The translations under genes and the position numbers were made by a program. A stretch of 64,000 bases of DNA from Streptomyces chattanoogensis (GTDB lineage: Bacteria; Actinomycetota; Actinomycetes; Streptomycetales; Streptomycetaceae): contig NZ_LGKG01000002.1 of assembly GCF_001294335.1 (NCBI RefSeq), positions 62,001-126,000 of the forward strand, in the 5' to 3' direction. How positions within the stretch are numbered: position 1 is the first letter of the stretch; every line of letters begins with the position of its first letter. Below the pieces are notes generated by a model. That model made no database searches, had not been told where the DNA came from, and worked only from the letters and a program-made list of their open reading frames with translations. Shown here in pieces: positions 1-8,939 of the stretch.

Positions 1-389
1 GCAGGATGCGAGTGCCCGAACCCCAGAACGTGGCGTCGGTCTTCCCCTCCCCCACAGGGCGCGGCCGGCCAGAAACGGGCCGATGCCGAACGCGAGGGAT
101 TCGGCGGTCTCTTCCACCTGCTTACCGAACTTTGTCTGTGCTGTTGGCCGGGCCCGTTCAGTGTGCGTCCTGACGCCTCTCCCCGGCAGCAGACACCCAC
201 CGCAAGAGCTCTGGCCTGCGGCTAGTTTCGAACGAGCGCGCAGGTCAGGGTGTACTTGCCGGAGTGGCAGAAGCGGCACGCGACGCCCGGGCCGGGGTGT
301 GCGGGGTTCGTTGATCTCCAAGAACAGCGTTTGGCGACCGGCTCCGGAGGCAGTTGGTGATCACCTGGCTCACGGATCTCGATGAGAAA
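1..389. other. No gene recognised (left flank of IS element)
   Basis: No open frame here has a convincing start, codon pattern or family match. One minus-strand frame ending near 222 reads a short CxxC stretch (ACRFCHSGKYTLTC) that could be the tail of a gene cut by the insertion at 390. That is a guess, and no function can be given. Confidence 0.4.
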
Positions 390-411
390 CGGTTCTGGAT
401 CAATTTCTGTG
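390..411 (+). repeat. Left terminal inverted repeat of ISL3-type element
   Basis: The 22 bases begin CGGTTCTGGATC and end TTCTGTG. They are the exact reverse complement of 2587-2608. Complementarity stops outside this block, so I take 390 as the outer edge. A diverged version of the same end is seen at 5251-5281. Confidence 0.85.
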
Positions 412-511
412 GAGCGCACACTCTGGGTGACTGTTGCTCTTGGTGTCAGCTCTGCGGAGGTCGCCCGAAAACAGCCGTCTACGACCACGACTTGGCTGAC
501 AGTGCTGGGCT

Positions 512-1890
512 GTGGACGAGGTCATGCTCCGTCTGGAGGAGTTGCTGTTCCTGTCGGCTCCGGAGGTTGCGGTGGTGTCGGCGTGTGGAGCCTGGTCGAA
601 CCGAGTGCACGGCTCCTACCTGCGGTTCCCTGCCGATCTACCCAGCGCGGGACGGTGCGTGGTGCTGGCTCTGCAAGTCCGACGGTTCGCCTGCACGGCT
701 ACTTCGTGCAAACGGCGGACGTTCGCCGAACAGATCCCGGGGCTGACCCGCCGATACAGCCGGCGGACCGAACGGCTGCGGTCGGCACTGGCCGAGGTCG
801 GCCTCGCGCTCGCTGGCCGAGCCGGGGCCCGCATCGCAGATGTCTTCGGGATCTCGGTCAGCCGCGGCACTGTGTTGCGGCTGGTCGACGGCCTTCCAGA
901 GCCACAGTCACGGACTCCGCGGGTAGTTGGTGTCGACGAATACGCGATGCGCAAGGGCCGGGTCTACGGGACTGTGCTGGTCGACGTGGAGACCGGCCGG
1001 CCAGTGGACCTGCTGCCTGATCGTGAAGCGGCAACGCTCGCAGCCTGGCTCAGCGAACGCCCAGGGATCGAGGTGATCTGCCGCGTCAGGAGCCCGCCAA
1101 GGCTGCTCAGGCGGCCGATGGATCGACCACAACACCGTGGCCGACAGGGCACCGGTTCGCCGACCGCACCCGCGAGAAACACGCAATCGTCCACGCACTG
1201 CTGGCCAAGGGCCACAGCAGACGAGCCATCGGCCGCCAGCTCCACATGACCCACCGGACGGTCAAACGCCTCGCCGACGCCGCAGCCCCGGAAGACCTCT
1301 TTCACGGGCAATGGCAAAACCGACCCACGAAGCTCGACGACTTCAAGCCCTACCTGCACGAACGATGGGCCGAGGGCTGCACGAACGCGTGGACCCTCTG
1401 GGAGGAGCTCAAGGCCCACGGATACGCCGGCGGATACGGAACCGTGCGCGCTTATGTCCGCCCCTTCCGCGGGTCTGCACCGACGGACGCTCGCCCACCA
1501 ACTCCTCGGACGGTCACCAAGTGGATCCTGACCCGCCCCGAGGCTCTCCAGGAGAGTGACCGCCTCAAACTCAAGTCCGTCCTGGTGCACTGTCCTGAAC
1601 TGGAGGCTCTGACCAGGCATTTCCGTGGCTTCGCGCAGATTCTCACCCAGCTCCAGGGCAATCGGCTCCTCGAATGGATCACGGCGGTCCGCGCCGACGA
1701 CTTGCCCAGCATGCGCACCTTCGTCAACGGCCTTGAACGTGATCTCGACGCTGTCATCGCGGGTCTCACCCTGCCCTGGAACTCGGGAATCGTCGAAGGC
1801 CATGTCAACCGGATCAAAATGATCAAGCGTCAAATGTACGGACGTGCAGGCTTTAACCTCCTGCGTAAACGGGTGCTACTCGCTGGCTGA
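512..1890 (+). pseudogene. ISL3-family transposase, frameshifted
   Basis: This DDE transposase is read in two frames. The N-terminal part (512 to about 1080) has the ISL3 pattern of Cys-containing DNA-binding region, the basic stretch [20 protein letters not shown], and the start of the catalytic core ([20 protein letters not shown], with the DRE-like [17 protein letters not shown]). After EVICR the frame breaks near 1080-1110, where a family member would continue with the Asp/Trp-His region. From 1246 a second frame carries the C-terminal half to a natural end: [19 protein letters not shown], then LPWNSGIVEGHVNRIKMIKR with the usual catalytic Glu, then RVLLAG. At least one deletion or shift lies in the join, so the gene is inactive as it stands. 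Family assignment is confident; the exact lesion would need alignment to an intact copy. Confidence 0.85.
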
Positions 1891-2481
1891 GCCTCCATCG
1901 CCGTTCGCTCGGAGATCGCGAATTTTGAACGTTGCGGGTGAAGGGTGCTGATCGCATCCTTCTCCATGCAATTCATTCGGGAGCAGAGCCCATGCGATGG
2001 CCTCTCCTGGAGCGCAGTAAGTGGGATCCAGTTCGAAGGTAGCCAGGGTTCCGTTCGCTACCGGCGCCGTGAACTCTCCCCAGGGCCTGGTAGGCGTCGA
2101 ACCGGACAGCTCCTGGCGATAGCCACGGCCGTCCAGCCAGACCTCGATGATGGTCCGGACGCTGAGTGCCGCGGCCGCGGCGGGGGCCCACCGCTCCTTG
2201 TCGAGCAGGGAATTGAAGAAGCCCGGGAGGGGATTGCCCAGCTCGTCGGCGGTATGACGTCGATTGTCCTCCACCGTGAAGCTGAGGTCAGAGCTGATCT
2301 CGACACTGATCCGGCCATGTGTGCCGTCAGCGTGGTGCAGCGCGTCCCACACCACCGTTTGCAGCACCTCAGTGGGGAGCTCAGGACTGTCTCGGCCGAC
2401 CCGGAAGTACATCGCCGGACGGGCCCGCACGCTCTCTTCGAACGTGACCACCTGGATCTGATCAGCGGTGTAGTGCTCCAC
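1876..2481 (-). CDS. Small GyrB-like (GHKL ATPase fold) protein carried in the IS
   Basis: The 201-aa product starts at GTG 2481, behind a GGGAGG ribosome site. Residues about 15-30 (FEESVRARPAMYF) match the start of the GyrB/ParE ATP-binding domain, where type II topoisomerases read VRKRPGMYIG. The following TEVLQTVVWDALHHADG lies where GyrB has the helix with the ATP-magnesium Asn (VVDNSID); that Asn is not obvious here. No transducer, TOPRIM or DNA-binding part is present, so it cannot be a topoisomerase subunit. Small stand-alone GyrB-like proteins of this kind are common in Streptomyces and have no assigned role. It lies inside the inverted repeats and overlaps the transposase tail by 15 nt, so it is either a passenger or a host gene trapped by the element. 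Confidence 0.6.
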   Translation of the reverse strand: MEHYTADQIQVVTFEESVRARPAMYFRVGRDSPELPTEVLQTVVWDALHHADGTHGRISVEISSDLSFTVEDNRRHTADELGNPLPGFFNSLLDKERWAPAAAAALSVRTIIEVWLDGRGYRQELSGSTPTRPWGEFTAPVANGTLATFELDPTYCAPGEAIAWALLPNELHGEGCDQHPSPATFKIRDLRANGDGGSASE

Positions 2482-2586
2482 TCACCCTCCCCGTCTGCTT
2501 TCGTCAGCCAGGCCCGATCATGGCACCCACCACCGTCAAGCAGCACGGTGTCTACCCGACCGGTGGCGTCACTGGCTGTCATCAGT

Positions 2587-2608
2587 CACAGAAATTGATC
2601 CAGAACCG
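2587..2608 (-). repeat. Right terminal inverted repeat of ISL3-type element
   Basis: Exact reverse complement of 390-411, beginning CACAGAAATTGATCC. It lies 105 nt upstream of the passenger start and 45 nt from the end of the next leftward gene. Confidence 0.85.
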
Positions 2609-2652
2609 AAACTTCCAGAACCCGGCGCAACCTGCGGAACGTGCCGCCACGC

Positions 2653-4629
2653 TCAGTGGGGACGCGTCCGCCAGGCCCGGGCGAAGAGTTCGGGAAGGGG
2701 CCCGGCGACGGGCCGGGAGTAGACCTTGCGCCCGATGACCCGGACCCCGAGCAGCCCGGCCTTCCAGGTCTCCATCGGAGGGTAGAACTTGTCCCCGCCC
2801 GCCCAGTCGCCGGGCAGGAACACCCCCCGCCCGGCCCGGGCCCTGCGGTCGGCGACCACCAGACCGGCCTCGACGAGTCCGGCCGCAACGGCCTTGTGGT
2901 GCCCGGGAGTCCACTGGTTGAAGCGGCGGATACGGCGGTCGGTGGGCACGGGCAGGGCCAGCAGCTGCAGATACAACGTGGCGGCGTCCGTATCCAGACC
3001 GGTGGCGGCGACCGCCTCCTCGAGCACCTTTGGTGCGGACAGCCGCGGGTCGGTCTCGTAGCCGCCCGGTGGCAGCGACCCCTCGGTGATGCGCTGCACG
3101 ATCCGCTCGAACTCGGGACCGCGCAGTCGGCGGACCAGCGCCAGATGCGAGTCCTCCGCGTCGACCACGGCCTCCAAGCGCCGCGAGCGCTCGTCGTCCC
3201 CATAGCGGCCGGGCCGGAAGTACACGCCGGGCGCCGCGCGCTCACCACGCCGGTCGAACCCTGCCTCGGACACGACGACCAGGCCGTCGTCGAGCGTGGG
3301 ATGGGCAAGCGGCTCTGCGGCGTCCAAGTAGGGCAGGGCGCCGGGGAAGCCCGGCAGCAGTTCCGCCACGGTGCGGCCGCGCAGGCTGCGGCCGCGGGCG
3401 GAGAGCAGCAGCTCCGGGTGGGCCAGGCGTTCCCGCAGCAGCCGTACGGTCTCGGGGACACCCCGGCGTACGGGATCTCCTTCGGGAAGCTCTGCGTACA
3501 CCCAGTCGACGGCGTCGCAGGCCACGGCGAGCAGCTCCCTGAAGCGGAAACCCTCGTCGCCCTCCCAGCCGCCGCCGCTGATGCTGTTCACCCGCAGCCG
3601 GGTGTCCGGGTCGCGGGTCAGCCGCGGCTCGCGCGCGGGATCGGCGAACACAGCGCACACGGCCGCCGGGGCCATCCGCACATCGCTGTGCTCGGCGGCG
3701 ACGGCGAGCGTCGACTCCGGCACGGCGGGGCGTACGCCCTGTTGCCTGCGCCAGGCTTCGGCGACCCGCTCGGCGAGCGCCAGCTGCCCGCCCTCCTGCC
3801 ACAGCTGCCCGGGGTCCGCGGGCAGCACGTCGGCCAGCAGATCGAGGCGCTCGGCCACCCGCATGCTCCCCAACTCCCGCTCACCGGCCTCGGCTTCGGA
3901 CTGCTTGAGCCCCATCACCTTGCGCGCCTCGGCATTGAGGCCCCGGTACCCGTACTTCACATCGGGCATTCCGGCGAGCAGCAGCGCGGCACCGGCCCGG
4001 CTCAGCCCGGTCCGCTCGGCGAGCACCGCGGCCGCCGCGCGGTCCCAGGGCGCGGGCCCCTTCTCTCGTACGAGGTGCACGAGGCGCCGCAGCCGGTCAG
4101 GTGTGTCCCAACCGGCTGCAGGCACCGGCTCAGTGGCCGTGATCCGACCGGGTGCTGGCGGCTGCGCGGAGCCGGTGCGCAACTCGACGAAACGCTGCCC
4201 GTCCCGGCCGGCGCCGATCCCGTGCAGAGCGACCACCGCACCGTCGTGGGTCCGAGCGGCATGCGTGTCCTTGTCGGCGAGTTCGAGGACGCCCGTACGC
4301 ATCCGGGCGCGAACCTCCGGGTCGGCAAAGGGAGTTTCTGCCCATACGTCCAGCATCGCCAGCTGGACCGCGCGCAGATGGTCCTGCACGTGGAAGGAGC
4401 TCGCCCGCAGGGCCACGGCGCCGCACCGGCCGATGAACCGGTACCAGTTCCAACCCCGGTACCGCGCGGGCGCCTCCTCGCCGCTCCCAGTCAAGTAGCC
4501 GCCGACCTCGGTGAACGCGGCGAGCGTGCCGGGCATCCAGTGTCCGGCACCTTCGATGAAACCGCTGAGGGCCTGGGTGATCCACTTCTCGTCGAAGGGC
4601 TGTGCGGGGCGTATCGGGGTGTGGGGCAT
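2653..4629 (-). CDS. Large protein of unknown function, 658 aa
   Basis: One long leftward frame with strong GC3 bias. I place the start at ATG 4629 (MPHTPIRPAQPFDEKW), which has a GGCAGGA ribosome site. The frame stays open upstream to 4782, but that part looks non-coding and runs into IS remnants. The protein is soluble, rich in Arg, Glu and Ala, with no signal peptide or membrane segment. It contains repeated helical stretches (LRRLVHLVREKGPAPWD; AERLDLLADVLPADPG) and two copies of a PG-x-YF/F-x-PG pattern (GVYFRPGRYGDD; GVFLPGDWAGG). It resembles the C-terminal portion of long Streptomyces proteins often annotated only as DNA-binding protein, so it could be a shortened relative. I cannot assign a function, and the IS ends on both sides make truncation possible. 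Confidence 0.6.
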   Translation of the reverse strand: MPHTPIRPAQPFDEKWITQALSGFIEGAGHWMPGTLAAFTEVGGYLTGSGEEAPARYRGWNWYRFIGRCGAVALRASSFHVQDHLRAVQLAMLDVWAETPFADPEVRARMRTGVLELADKDTHAARTHDGAVVALHGIGAGRDGQRFVELRTGSAQPPAPGRITATEPVPAAGWDTPDRLRRLVHLVREKGPAPWDRAAAAVLAERTGLSRAGAALLLAGMPDVKYGYRGLNAEARKVMGLKQSEAEAGERELGSMRVAERLDLLADVLPADPGQLWQEGGQLALAERVAEAWRRQQGVRPAVPESTLAVAAEHSDVRMAPAAVCAVFADPAREPRLTRDPDTRLRVNSISGGGWEGDEGFRFRELLAVACDAVDWVYAELPEGDPVRRGVPETVRLLRERLAHPELLLSARGRSLRGRTVAELLPGFPGALPYLDAAEPLAHPTLDDGLVVVSEAGFDRRGERAAPGVYFRPGRYGDDERSRRLEAVVDAEDSHLALVRRLRGPEFERIVQRITEGSLPPGGYETDPRLSAPKVLEEAVAATGLDTDAATLYLQLLALPVPTDRRIRRFNQWTPGHHKAVAAGLVEAGLVVADRRARAGRGVFLPGDWAGGDKFYPPMETWKAGLLGVRVIGRKVYSRPVAGPLPELFARAWRTRPH

Positions 4630-4762
4630 GCGGCCATCCTGCCGGATCACGTGCCCGCCTTTCGCCGGTACCCGACGACCGTGTGGCCCGCGAACTGCGC
4701 GCGGGTTGGACCGCCAATGAGCAAGGTGCGGAAGGAAAGGAGCTGGGTGCGGCTCTTCTGGA

Positions 4763-5209
4763 GTGACGAGCCGAACAGTCAAACGCTACACGGACGCCGC
4801 CAAGCCGGAAGACCTCTTCACCGGTCAGCGCCAGGCCCGAGCCTCGGTCCTCGACGAGTACAAGACCTCCCTCGATGACCGCTGGAATGAGGGTGGCACG
4901 AATGCCTGGAAACTGTGGGAAGAGATCGTCCCGCTCGGCTATCAGGGCAGCTACCAGCGCGTTCGCGCCTACCTCCGCCAGAAGAGCACCTCGCCGCGGC
5001 CCGTGATGGCGCGGCCGCCCTCGCCCCGGGTCGTCGCCAGATGGATCCTTCGCCGCCCGGAAACCCTCACCGAAACCGAACACCTCCACCTGAAGAACGT
5101 CCGGGCCAACTACCCCGAGATCGCTGCACTCGCCAAGCACATCCAGACCTTCGCGACCATGCTCACCGAGCGCCAAGGCGAGCGGTTCGTTCTCGCCACC
5201 GGGATTGGT
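4763..5209 (+). pseudogene. ISL3-family transposase fragment
   Basis: This frame starts at MTSRTVKRYTDAAKPEDLF, which lines up with the second half of the transposase at 512-1890 ([19 protein letters not shown]). It continues through KLWEEIVPLGYQGSYQRVRA and the WILRRPETLTETEHLHLKN region to FATMLTERQGERF. The N-terminal half and the last ~70 residues, including the catalytic Glu, are absent. The frame then runs into an IS end. The remnant has diverged from the first copy, so it derives from a different ISL3 element. Confidence 0.85.
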
Positions 5210-5250
5210 CACTCCCGAGCCGACCCGGTCACTCAGCGGGGCTGCATCAC

Positions 5251-5281
5251 AGAAGCTGAGCCAGAACCTGAGAAACGACGG
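5251..5281 (-). repeat. Diverged ISL3-type right end
   Basis: The segment containing CATCACAGAAGCTGAGCC, followed by AGAACCTGAGAAAC, aligns base for base with most of the right end at 2587-2608, with several substitutions. It marks the end of the second, internally deleted ISL3 copy. No matching left end was found near 4700-4760. Confidence 0.65.
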
Positions 5282-5320
5282 CACTGTTGCGTCCACGAAC
5301 TTCGGACAGCCAGCCTCTCG

Positions 5321-5881
5321 TCAGAGTGGCTGGCCGTCGAAGGGGTCGCCGGATCCGGGCTTGAACATCGTGCCGAGGTCGTACTGCGCGATCCCGAAAG
5401 GTGGAAAATCGGCATCGGCAAGGACGCGGTAGAGGAACTCGGAGGTGGACATGTCGTACCGGTGCCATGCGCCGACGTCATTGGACCGCGCGAGGACGGG
5501 GTACTCGCCCGGCCGCTCGGCATCGATCAGCCAGAAGTACTCGTCGGCCCATTCGGTGGAGCCCCACTCAACCAGCCCCTTGCCGCCCGGCGCATAGGTC
5601 GCATAGTTCGCATAGGGCTCGACGGCGGAGACGTTTCCGAGGTTGCTGTCCTGGTCGACCGACAGGGAGACCCGCCACTGTGTCAGGAAGTCGAACGCGC
5701 GGCCTTCGTCACGCCCCAGAAAGTAGAGGGAATCACTGAAGACGCCGCCGCCGAACACCTCGTAGAGCTCCTTGTAGTCCGCCGGCAGCGGGACCCCCAG
5801 CTCTCCCTCGATCGCCGCCCAGTCGACGGAGATCCCGAGCGGCTCCCACCCGGTCAGTTCGATCACTCGCTGAACCCACAT
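5321..5881 (-). CDS. SUKH/SMI1-KNR4 family protein
   Basis: The 186-aa product is read from ATG 5881, chosen because AAAAGG sits 7 nt upstream; an earlier in-frame start exists at 5899. The N-terminus (ELTGWEPLGISVDWAAIEGELG) and the motif VPLPADYKELYEVFGGGVF are the core SUKH signature (W-x-x-x-E, LP-x-DY, FG). The middle (KGLVEWGSTEWADEYFWLID) fits the conserved WG/D-G-D-x-x-x-W segment. SUKH proteins are cytoplasmic and often act as immunity proteins against contact-dependent or polymorphic toxins. No toxin gene is seen here, so a role is not shown. The gene lies directly beyond the second ISL3 end, which may have separated it from former partners. Confidence 0.75.
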   Translation of the reverse strand: MWVQRVIELTGWEPLGISVDWAAIEGELGVPLPADYKELYEVFGGGVFSDSLYFLGRDEGRAFDFLTQWRVSLSVDQDSNLGNVSAVEPYANYATYAPGGKGLVEWGSTEWADEYFWLIDAERPGEYPVLARSNDVGAWHRYDMSTSEFLYRVLADADFPPFGIAQYDLGTMFKPGSGDPFDGQPL

Positions 5882-5963
5882 ACAACAACCTTTTAGCACC
5901 GACTTCCGTCCCGATGGCCCTCACCCCCCTCGTCGCTCTGGTCAAGATCGGCAGCTATCGCAC

Positions 5964-6100
5964 TCAGCCGACCTTGGCGGGTTCCTCAGCCCGGGCTCGT
6001 GTGCCGGCGAGGCGATAGGAGTCAGTGCCGGTCTCCATGATGGTGCGGTTGAAGGCGAGGCGGTCGACGACGGCCGCGCAGAGCCGGGGGTCGGTGAAGG
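5964..6100 (-). pseudogene. IS21-family helper ATPase (IstB), C-terminal fragment
   Basis: Read leftward, 6100-5964 encodes FTDPRLCAAVVDRLAFNRTI followed by METGTDSYRLAGTRARAEEP and a stop. This is the typical C-terminal end of Streptomyces IS21-type IstB proteins (RLCAAIVDRLTFN...GTDSYRLATTRAR). All of the AAA+ ATPase core is missing. The fragment is fused directly to an ISL3 remnant at about 6101. Confidence 0.75.
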
Positions 6101-6240
6101 AAGGCCTTGGTGGACGTCTCGGGTGAGGGCGTCCAGCTCGGGGCAGCCGGCGAGGACGGCCTTGAGCTTCAGGCGCTCGCTCTCCGGCAGGGCGTCGGGG
6201 TGCGTCAGGATCCAGCGGTTGCTCGCCGTCGCAGTATTGC
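6101..6240 (-). pseudogene. ISL3-family transposase fragment
   Basis: The leftward translation reads NRWILTHPDALPESERLKLK and then AVLAGCPELDALTRDVHQGL. This corresponds to the WILTRPEALQESDRLKLKSV region of the transposase at 512-1890. Only about 40 codons remain. It joins the IstB fragment at 6100 in a different reading frame, so the junction is a recombination scar. Confidence 0.75.
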
Positions 6241-6363
6241 CTCGGACCGGCGCTCAGTCGGTGAGATCACCGGTTTCGGACGGTCCACCTGGTGTGCCGC
6301 GGTCGACGGGGGCGCAGGAGCTTTGGGCTGGCATGTCGGATGCGGCCAGTAGCCTCAGACACC

Positions 6364-6837
6364 ATGGGCATTCAAATCGATGTCGTGGTGGATTACCCGA
6401 TCAACGATGAAGTGGAGAGGGTGCTCGGGCTGGCCGAGGCGGTCGGCGAGCCCGTCACTGTCACGTTCATGTGGGAGGGGCGTCAAGAGGCGGAACGCGC
6501 GGTGCTGGTGCCTGCGGCCACGCTGGCGCTCTGGGAGCACTGGGCCCCCACCGCCTACCCGATGAGTGGCGCTGGGGACGAGGACCGGGCTGTGGCGGAA
6601 GAGCAGGAACTGGCCCACCCAGCGGAATTCGGCGCGTTCACGCTCTTTCGTCGTCGCGTAGGAGGGCGCACGGCGGTTGCCCGCGAAGGCGTGGTGGTCG
6701 CCGAGCTCTTGCACCCCGACGAGGCGCACTGGCTCCAGGAGAAGGCCCGCAATGTCCGCCAAGGATTCATGGATCCGAAGCAGAAGGCGGCATTCGAGGA
6801 GTTCCTTGCCCGGCAGGCATCCCTCGGTGATCAGTGA
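6364..6837 (+). CDS. Hypothetical protein, 157 aa
   Basis: The likely start is ATG 6364 (MGIQIDVVVDYPINDEVERV); the frame is open further upstream but that part overlaps IS debris. The product is acidic and soluble with no signal peptide, membrane segment or motif I recognise. Features are an N-terminal beta-strand-like stretch, a Trp-containing centre (ALWEHWAPTAYP) and a C-terminal amphipathic region (LHPDEAHWLQEKARNVRQGF). It stands alone between IS fragments. Codon bias is normal, so I keep it as a probable gene. Confidence 0.5.
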   Translation: MGIQIDVVVDYPINDEVERVLGLAEAVGEPVTVTFMWEGRQEAERAVLVPAATLALWEHWAPTAYPMSGAGDEDRAVAEEQELAHPAEFGAFTLFRRRVGGRTAVAREGVVVAELLHPDEAHWLQEKARNVRQGFMDPKQKAAFEEFLARQASLGDQ

Positions 6838-6871
6838 CGCGCCGACTCATGCGCCGTGGCTTTGTCATTGA

Positions 6872-7140
6872 TCACCGGCTCTGGTCCGGATCGGGCAGCG
6901 ACACGGTCAGCCACAGCAGAGTGTTCGGGCTGACCGGAGCCCCGAAGACGTCCGTCATCCGGGAGCCGGCCCGGCCTGCAAGGGATAAGACCGACCGGGA
7001 GCAGCGTCGATCGCAGCCGTTCGGTCCGCCGACCGAACCGACGCGTGAAGCCCGGCACCTGCTCGGCACCTGTCTTGTGCGGGCAGGACTTCTCCGCGCA
7101 GACGAATCGGCGCACCCGTAACGACACCACGACGAAGTTG
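6872..7140 (-). pseudogene. ISL3-family transposase, N-terminal fragment
   Basis: The leftward reading gives VSLRVRRFVCAEKSCPHKTG and then [20 protein letters not shown], the same region as [20 protein letters not shown] in the copy at 512. After a frameshift it continues in another frame as SVLSLAGRAGSRMTDVFGAP, matching [18 protein letters not shown]. The catalytic domain is absent. This is the fourth distinct ISL3 remnant in 7 kb. Confidence 0.8.
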
Positions 7141-7440
7141 CCGAACCTCCTCCACACCACCGCCCCGGGCGGCAGGCTGGTCTTCCACGTCTTCGCCGCC
7201 CTGGCGGAATTCATCCGGGAGCTGATCGTGGCGGGCACGAACGAGGGCCTGGCCACCGCACGGAACCCTCGGCCGGATCGGTGGCCGACCCACCGTCGTC
7301 AACGCCGACAGTCTGCGCGCTGCCCGCGACCTGCCGCCCAACCCCGAGAACGGCATCGAGACGATCGCGGCCCTCCTCGGCGTCAGCCGGGGCGCTCTGT
7401 CACCACGCGTCCGACCGCTGGTCTCTCCCATACCTAGACA
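7139..7440 (+). pseudogene. Serine recombinase (resolvase) C-terminal fragment, frameshifted
   Basis: The rightward frame from about 7160 reads PGGRLVFHVFAALAEFIREL followed by IVAGTNEGLATAR, the end of the catalytic domain and linker of Tn3-type resolvases. After a shift near 7262 another frame continues GRIGGRPTVVNADSLRAARD and ETIAALLGVSRGAL, which is the Hin-type helix-turn-helix domain. The N-terminal catalytic Ser region is missing. The fragment may be a leftover from a Tn3-like transposon. Confidence 0.75.
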
Positions 7441-7501
7441 GTCCGGAAAAGCACAGGTCACACGGGGTGAAGCCCAGGAAGATCTGCCTCCCGGCACGCG
7501 A

Positions 7502-7530
7502 GCGGGCCCCGATCGTGATCGGGGGCCCGC
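7502..7530 (-). terminator. Probable terminator after the enolase gene
   Basis: A very stable GC hairpin: GCGGGCCCCGATC at 7502-7514 pairs with GATCGGGGGCCCGC at 7517-7530, with one bulged G. It starts 25 nt beyond the enolase stop. There is no clear T tract, as is usual for Streptomyces terminators. Confidence 0.6.
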
Positions 7531-7554
7531 GTGGTCTCTACCTCTGCCTGCTGT

Positions 7555-8862
7555 TCACGCCCGACGCAGTACGGAGCGGCCCGCGAAGCGCGCAGACTCG
7601 CCCAACTCCTCTTCGATGCGGATCAGTTGGTTGTACTTCGCCGTGCGGTCGGAGCGGGAGAGCGAGCCGGTCTTGATCTGACCGCAGCCGGTCGCCACCG
7701 CCAGATCCGCGATGGTGGTGTCCTCCGTCTCGCCCGAGCGGTGCGACATGACAGCCGTCCAGCCCGCCTGGTGGGCCGTGGCCACCGCGGCCAGCGCCTC
7801 GGTCAGGGTCCCGATCTGATTGACCTTGACCAGGACCGAGTTGCCGACGCCGGTGCGGATGCCCTCGCGCAGCAGCGTCTCGTTGGTGCAGAACACGTCG
7901 TCGCCGGTGAGCTGACAGCGGTCGCCGACGCGGGCGGTCAGCTCGCGCCAGCCGTCCAGGTCGTTCTCCGCCATCGGGTCCTCGATGGAGACAACCGGGT
8001 AGGCGTCGATGAGCTTGACCAGGTGGTCGGCGTGCTCGGAGGGGGCGCGGCGCACCCCCTCGCCCGCGTAGTCGTACACCCCGTCGCGGAAGAACTCCGA
8101 CGACGCCGGGTCCATGACCAGGCCGATGTCCGTGCCGGGGCGGTAGCCGGTGCGCTCGATGGCGGTCATCACGAAGTCGAGCGCCTCCTCAGCGGTACGC
8201 AGCGCGGGCGCGAAGCCACCCTCGTCGCCGACCCCCGTGGAGTGCCCGGCGGCCAGCAGATCGCGGCGCAGGGTGTGGAAGACCTCGCTGCCCATACGGA
8301 CGGCTTCGGCGAAGGTGTCCGCGCCCACGGGCGCAATCATGAACTCCTGGAAATCCAGCGGATTGTCGGCGTGGGCACCGCCGTTGACGATGTTCATCAT
8401 CGGCAGCGGCAGGAGGCGGGCGTCGGCGCCGCCGAGGTAGCGGTAGAGGGGCTGACGGTGAGCCGCCGCGGCGGCCTTGGCGGCGGCGAGGGAGACGCCG
8501 AGGATCGCGTTGGCGCCGAGCCGGGACTTCGTGGCGGTGCCGTCGAGGGCGACCAGCGCCGCGTCGAGACCCGTCTGGTCCGCCCCGTCCCGGCCGCGCA
8601 CGGACGCCGCGATCTCCCCGTTGACGTGGGCCACCGCACGGTCGACACCCTTGCCGTGCCAGCGCGCGGAGTCTCCGTCGCGCAGCTCCACGGCCTCCCG
8701 GGCGCCAGTGGAGGCGCCGGAGGGGACAGCCGCACGCCCCAGGGACCCGTCCGCCAGGACGACGTCGACCTCGACGGTGGGGTTGCCCCGGCTGTCGATG
8801 ATCCGGCGGGCGGTGACGGTCTCGATGGTGGCGTTGACGGTTCCGACTGCCTTTGCGGACAT
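7555..8862 (-). CDS. eno: Enolase (phosphopyruvate hydratase), probable paralogue
   Basis: The 435-aa product interconverts 2-phosphoglycerate and phosphoenolpyruvate in glycolysis. It is full length for bacterial enolase (~430 aa). ATG 8862 is chosen because GGAAGGA precedes it. Signature segments are in order: [17 protein letters not shown], the loop [18 protein letters not shown] with the catalytic Glu, magnesium ligands in [14 protein letters not shown] and QLTGDDVF, the catalytic Lys in [13 protein letters not shown], and [19 protein letters not shown]. All appear intact. It differs from usual housekeeping enolases in its alanine-rich N-terminus, and it sits among transposon debris beside a divergent MarR regulator rather than in a cell-division or glycolysis context. 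I infer a second, regulated copy, as some Streptomyces have; a search of the rest of the genome would confirm this. Confidence 0.92.
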   Translation of the reverse strand: MSAKAVGTVNATIETVTARRIIDSRGNPTVEVDVVLADGSLGRAAVPSGASTGAREAVELRDGDSARWHGKGVDRAVAHVNGEIAASVRGRDGADQTGLDAALVALDGTATKSRLGANAILGVSLAAAKAAAAAHRQPLYRYLGGADARLLPLPMMNIVNGGAHADNPLDFQEFMIAPVGADTFAEAVRMGSEVFHTLRRDLLAAGHSTGVGDEGGFAPALRTAEEALDFVMTAIERTGYRPGTDIGLVMDPASSEFFRDGVYDYAGEGVRRAPSEHADHLVKLIDAYPVVSIEDPMAENDLDGWRELTARVGDRCQLTGDDVFCTNETLLREGIRTGVGNSVLVKVNQIGTLTEALAAVATAHQAGWTAVMSHRSGETEDTTIADLAVATGCGQIKTGSLSRSDRTAKYNQLIRIEEELGESARFAGRSVLRRA

Positions 8863-8939
8863 GGGAGTTCCTTCCCGTTGTCGTATGCCGTGGCCCGGCT
8901 GCGACAACGCTGGCGCTGAGCCCGACGACACGAAACTCT

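Larger units (their letters stand above)
390..2608 (+). mobile_element. ISL3-family insertion sequence with GyrB-like passenger
   Basis: A 2.2-kb element is delimited by a perfect 22-bp inverted repeat, left end 390-411 and right end 2587-2608. It contains a rightward ISL3-type transposase with a broken reading frame (512-1890) and a leftward passenger gene (1876-2481) that overlaps the transposase 3' end by 15 nt. ISL3 elements normally make 8-bp target duplications. The flanks here, ATGAGAAA on the left and AAACTTCC on the right, do not match. The element has therefore been rearranged, or its two ends come from different copies. It probably cannot move by itself because its transposase is broken. 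Confidence 0.75.

Noticed and set aside
2641..4878. Long rightward frame opposite the unknown protein
   Set aside because: It is the antisense shadow of the leftward 658-aa gene, with low-complexity Gly/Pro/His composition and no motif.
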